This document shows positions 62,282 through 64,000 of a stretch of 64,000 bases of DNA, piece by piece (position 1 is the first letter of the stretch; each line of letters opens with the position of its first letter). The DNA comes from Adineta steineri (taxonomy: Eukaryota > Rotifera > Eurotatoria > Adinetida > Adinetidae): the NCBI GenBank assembly GCA_905250115.1, contig CAJNOI010000303.1:1-64000 (forward strand). The letters run 5' to 3'. The notes under the pieces were generated by a model that saw nothing but the letters and a program-made list of their open reading frames with translations, ran no database searches and had not been told where the DNA came from. The position numbers and the translations under genes are program-made.

Positions 62282-64000
62282 TTACACCGACACACTGCCT
62301 TCACGAAAATTTGTTCTTCCGATGAGACAATTAATGAGAACACTTTTTTGTTGTTCTTGATTGAGTTCATTTGCTTGTTTAAATATATTTTTTATATCAT
62401 GTTCATTTGTACGATCAAGTTGAAAACCAACACCACCCAAAGCTTCAACTATTTTATCATATTTCGAATACTAGAAAGAATAAATTAAAAATTTCATCAG
62501 TACAGACTGGTATTTGACAGTGTAATAGATAGAAAGAAACTATTCGTGCTCTTATTTCCTTAATAGAATAAAATTGTCTATTAAAAATCTATAATCTAAC
62601 CTCTAATGAACATCCAACAATACTGCCTAATAATGGAACTTGATCACGAGCAATTTGACTCCAACAAGCATCGTTACCCACAACTGATATAATTGGTATC
62701 TAAAAAATAAACATTAGGATTTGTAAATCGATCAAATAGTTAGTTACTTTATGTCGGATAAATGTATCATATTCCATAATACTATAACCAAGTGCACCAT
62801 CACCATAAATAATCCAAACACTTGCTTCAGGTCGAACTAATTTTGCACCTAAAGCAAATCCAGCACCGACACCTAATGTACCAAATGCACCTGGATCTAA
62901 CCATGTTAGTGGAGCTCGTGGACGAAGTATATACGCAGCTGTAGCTACGAAATCTCCTCCATCTCCAACTAAAATTGCATTATCAGGTAATTGATTTTCT
63001 AATTCTTGTAGAACATGTACTGGATTTAAATGAACCTCTGTTAATTCGGATCCTTTTTTTCTATAAACAAAAAACAATATATTTAAATAAGTCCAATTAA
63101 AAATATTTATTATTACCGATTAGTTTCTTCTTTAATATTATCTTTATTTCGAAGAGTTTCAATCCATACATTAGGACATTTAAAATGTTTGTCTAATAAA
63201 ATTTTATTTAATCGTATCAGAAAATCAGCTGGATCACCTTTAATAGGTAATGTTGGTTTCCAAAAAACATCACTATTCTAAAAAGATGATTATTATTTTT
63301 TAAATTTCATTATAGTTAAATATTGTTTTACTTGATGTAAACTAAATGAATTTCGATTAACAATAATAATTTTTGATTTTCTCGAAAGAACTTTTCCATA
63401 ACCAAGACGAAAATCACAAACAGCACCTAAGAATTAATTGATAAATAAAATAATTTAGTATTCAATTTTTTGTTACCAATTAAAAGAACAACATCAGCAT
63501 CTTTTAATGCTTCTTTTCGACAGTGACGAAATTGTATTGAACTATTTTTACCAAGTAAACCTCTTGTCATACCACCGAGAAAACATGGAATGTTCATTGA
63601 CTATAAGAATACAATAAAAAATATTCGGAAGAAAACACTTCATCTATTTACTTCAAGTGCTTCAACAACAGCACTTGTTGATGTTGGTAGAAGCGTAGTT
63701 TGACTACCTAATAAACAAACTGGACTATTTGCTGATCGAAGAAGGTGCGCAGCTTTGTGGACTTAAATAAAAATCGAGAATAGATTATTTTATATTATTA
63801 TAAGACTTAGATTTTACTCAAAGCATTTGATGCAAAAGGTATTTGTGGTGGTATTGGTAAAACATCTTGTTTATCAAAAGCTCCAGCAAATGTTCCACGT
63901 GTATAAGCTGATAAATATCTAAATAAATTAAACCCATTAAAATATTTTCAATTGCTTTTTTTTCCTACTAACAAATTTGCTATTCTATCTAATATTGTTT
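62282..64000 (-). CDS. ILVBL: Acetolactate synthase-like protein / 2-hydroxyacyl-CoA lyase 2 (partial)
   Basis: Thiamine-diphosphate enzyme of the ER; ILVBL/HACL2 cleaves 2-hydroxyacyl-CoA in fatty acid alpha-oxidation. The window contains the middle and C-terminal domains; the 5' end lies past 64000. Diagnostic blocks: [40 protein letters not shown], and the ThDP/Mg motif [20 protein letters not shown] (GDG start). Then [20 protein letters not shown], and the end [18 protein letters not shown], matching animal ILVBL rather than HACL1. Exons are short, with introns at about 62475-62600 and 62701-62748. Stop TAA at 62282, only 91 bp from the stop of the convergent gene at 62190. Confidence 0.9.

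Overview
The window is nuclear DNA of a small, AT-rich, intron-rich animal genome. Genes carry many short GT-AG introns (about 45-70 nt, a few of 0.6-1 kb), and both strands are used about equally. It holds clear metazoan genes: paired-like and MEIS homeobox genes, glypican, CNK, PLK4, BUB1, S2P and neuronal calcium sensors. Beside these lie genes that are uncommon in animals: a GH92 mannosidase, a PDAT-type acyltransferase and a secreted acetoacetate-decarboxylase-like protein. There are also interstitial TGTGGG-like tracts and a Penelope-like element relic. This mix fits a bdelloid rotifer best (Adineta or Rotaria type). The assignment is an inference from content and not proven.

Layout. 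1-592: 3' end of a paired-like homeobox gene (+). 2193-5972: site-2 protease MBTPS2 (-), with a foldback element at 5594-5860 upstream of or inside its first intron. 6264-10994: CNK scaffold (-), divergent from CCDC130/YJU2B (+, 11370-12646), which is followed very closely by an unrecognised gene (12735-14000). 14350-14946: single-exon EF-hand sensor (-). 15428-15598: hAT-like MITE with an 8-bp target duplication. 16672-19146: PDAT (+). 20116-20370: decayed ALDH fragment, then a gapped ALDH gene (20969-22717). 23128-24089: Myb/SANT-like protein (+). 24748-29537: PLK4 (-). 31744-34868: glypican (-). 35198-38377: GH92 (-), interrupted by about 0.77 kb without a normal splice acceptor. 38779-41594: BUB1 (-). 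41958-43590: acetyl-CoA hydrolase/CoA-transferase (-). 44188-46857: MEIS/homothorax (-). 48699-50716: PPP1R36-like (+). 52337-53308: neuronal calcium sensor (+). 55621-56486: secreted ADC-like protein (+). 56.7-58.2 kb: Penelope-like element relic with telomere-like hairpins and a hammerhead-like 3' motif. 58659-60194: OB-fold/zinc-ribbon protein (-) running into a 100-N gap. 60487-62190: unrecognised gene (+). 62282-64000: ILVBL/HACL2 (-), cut by the window end.

There are no operons of the bacterial kind. However, the CCDC130/downstream pair has only 88 bp between the stop and the next ATG, with a poly(A) signal and a 3' splice site between them. That is the expected layout of a trans-spliced pair. 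PLK4 and BUB1 both serve centriole/mitotic control, and MBTPS2, PDAT, ALDH, the CoA-transferase and ILVBL are lipid/acyl metabolism genes. These are functional themes and not evidence of co-regulation. I saw no CRISPR array, rRNA gene or convincing tRNA. The single most coherent unusual signal is the 56.7-58.2 kb retroelement/telomere-like region.
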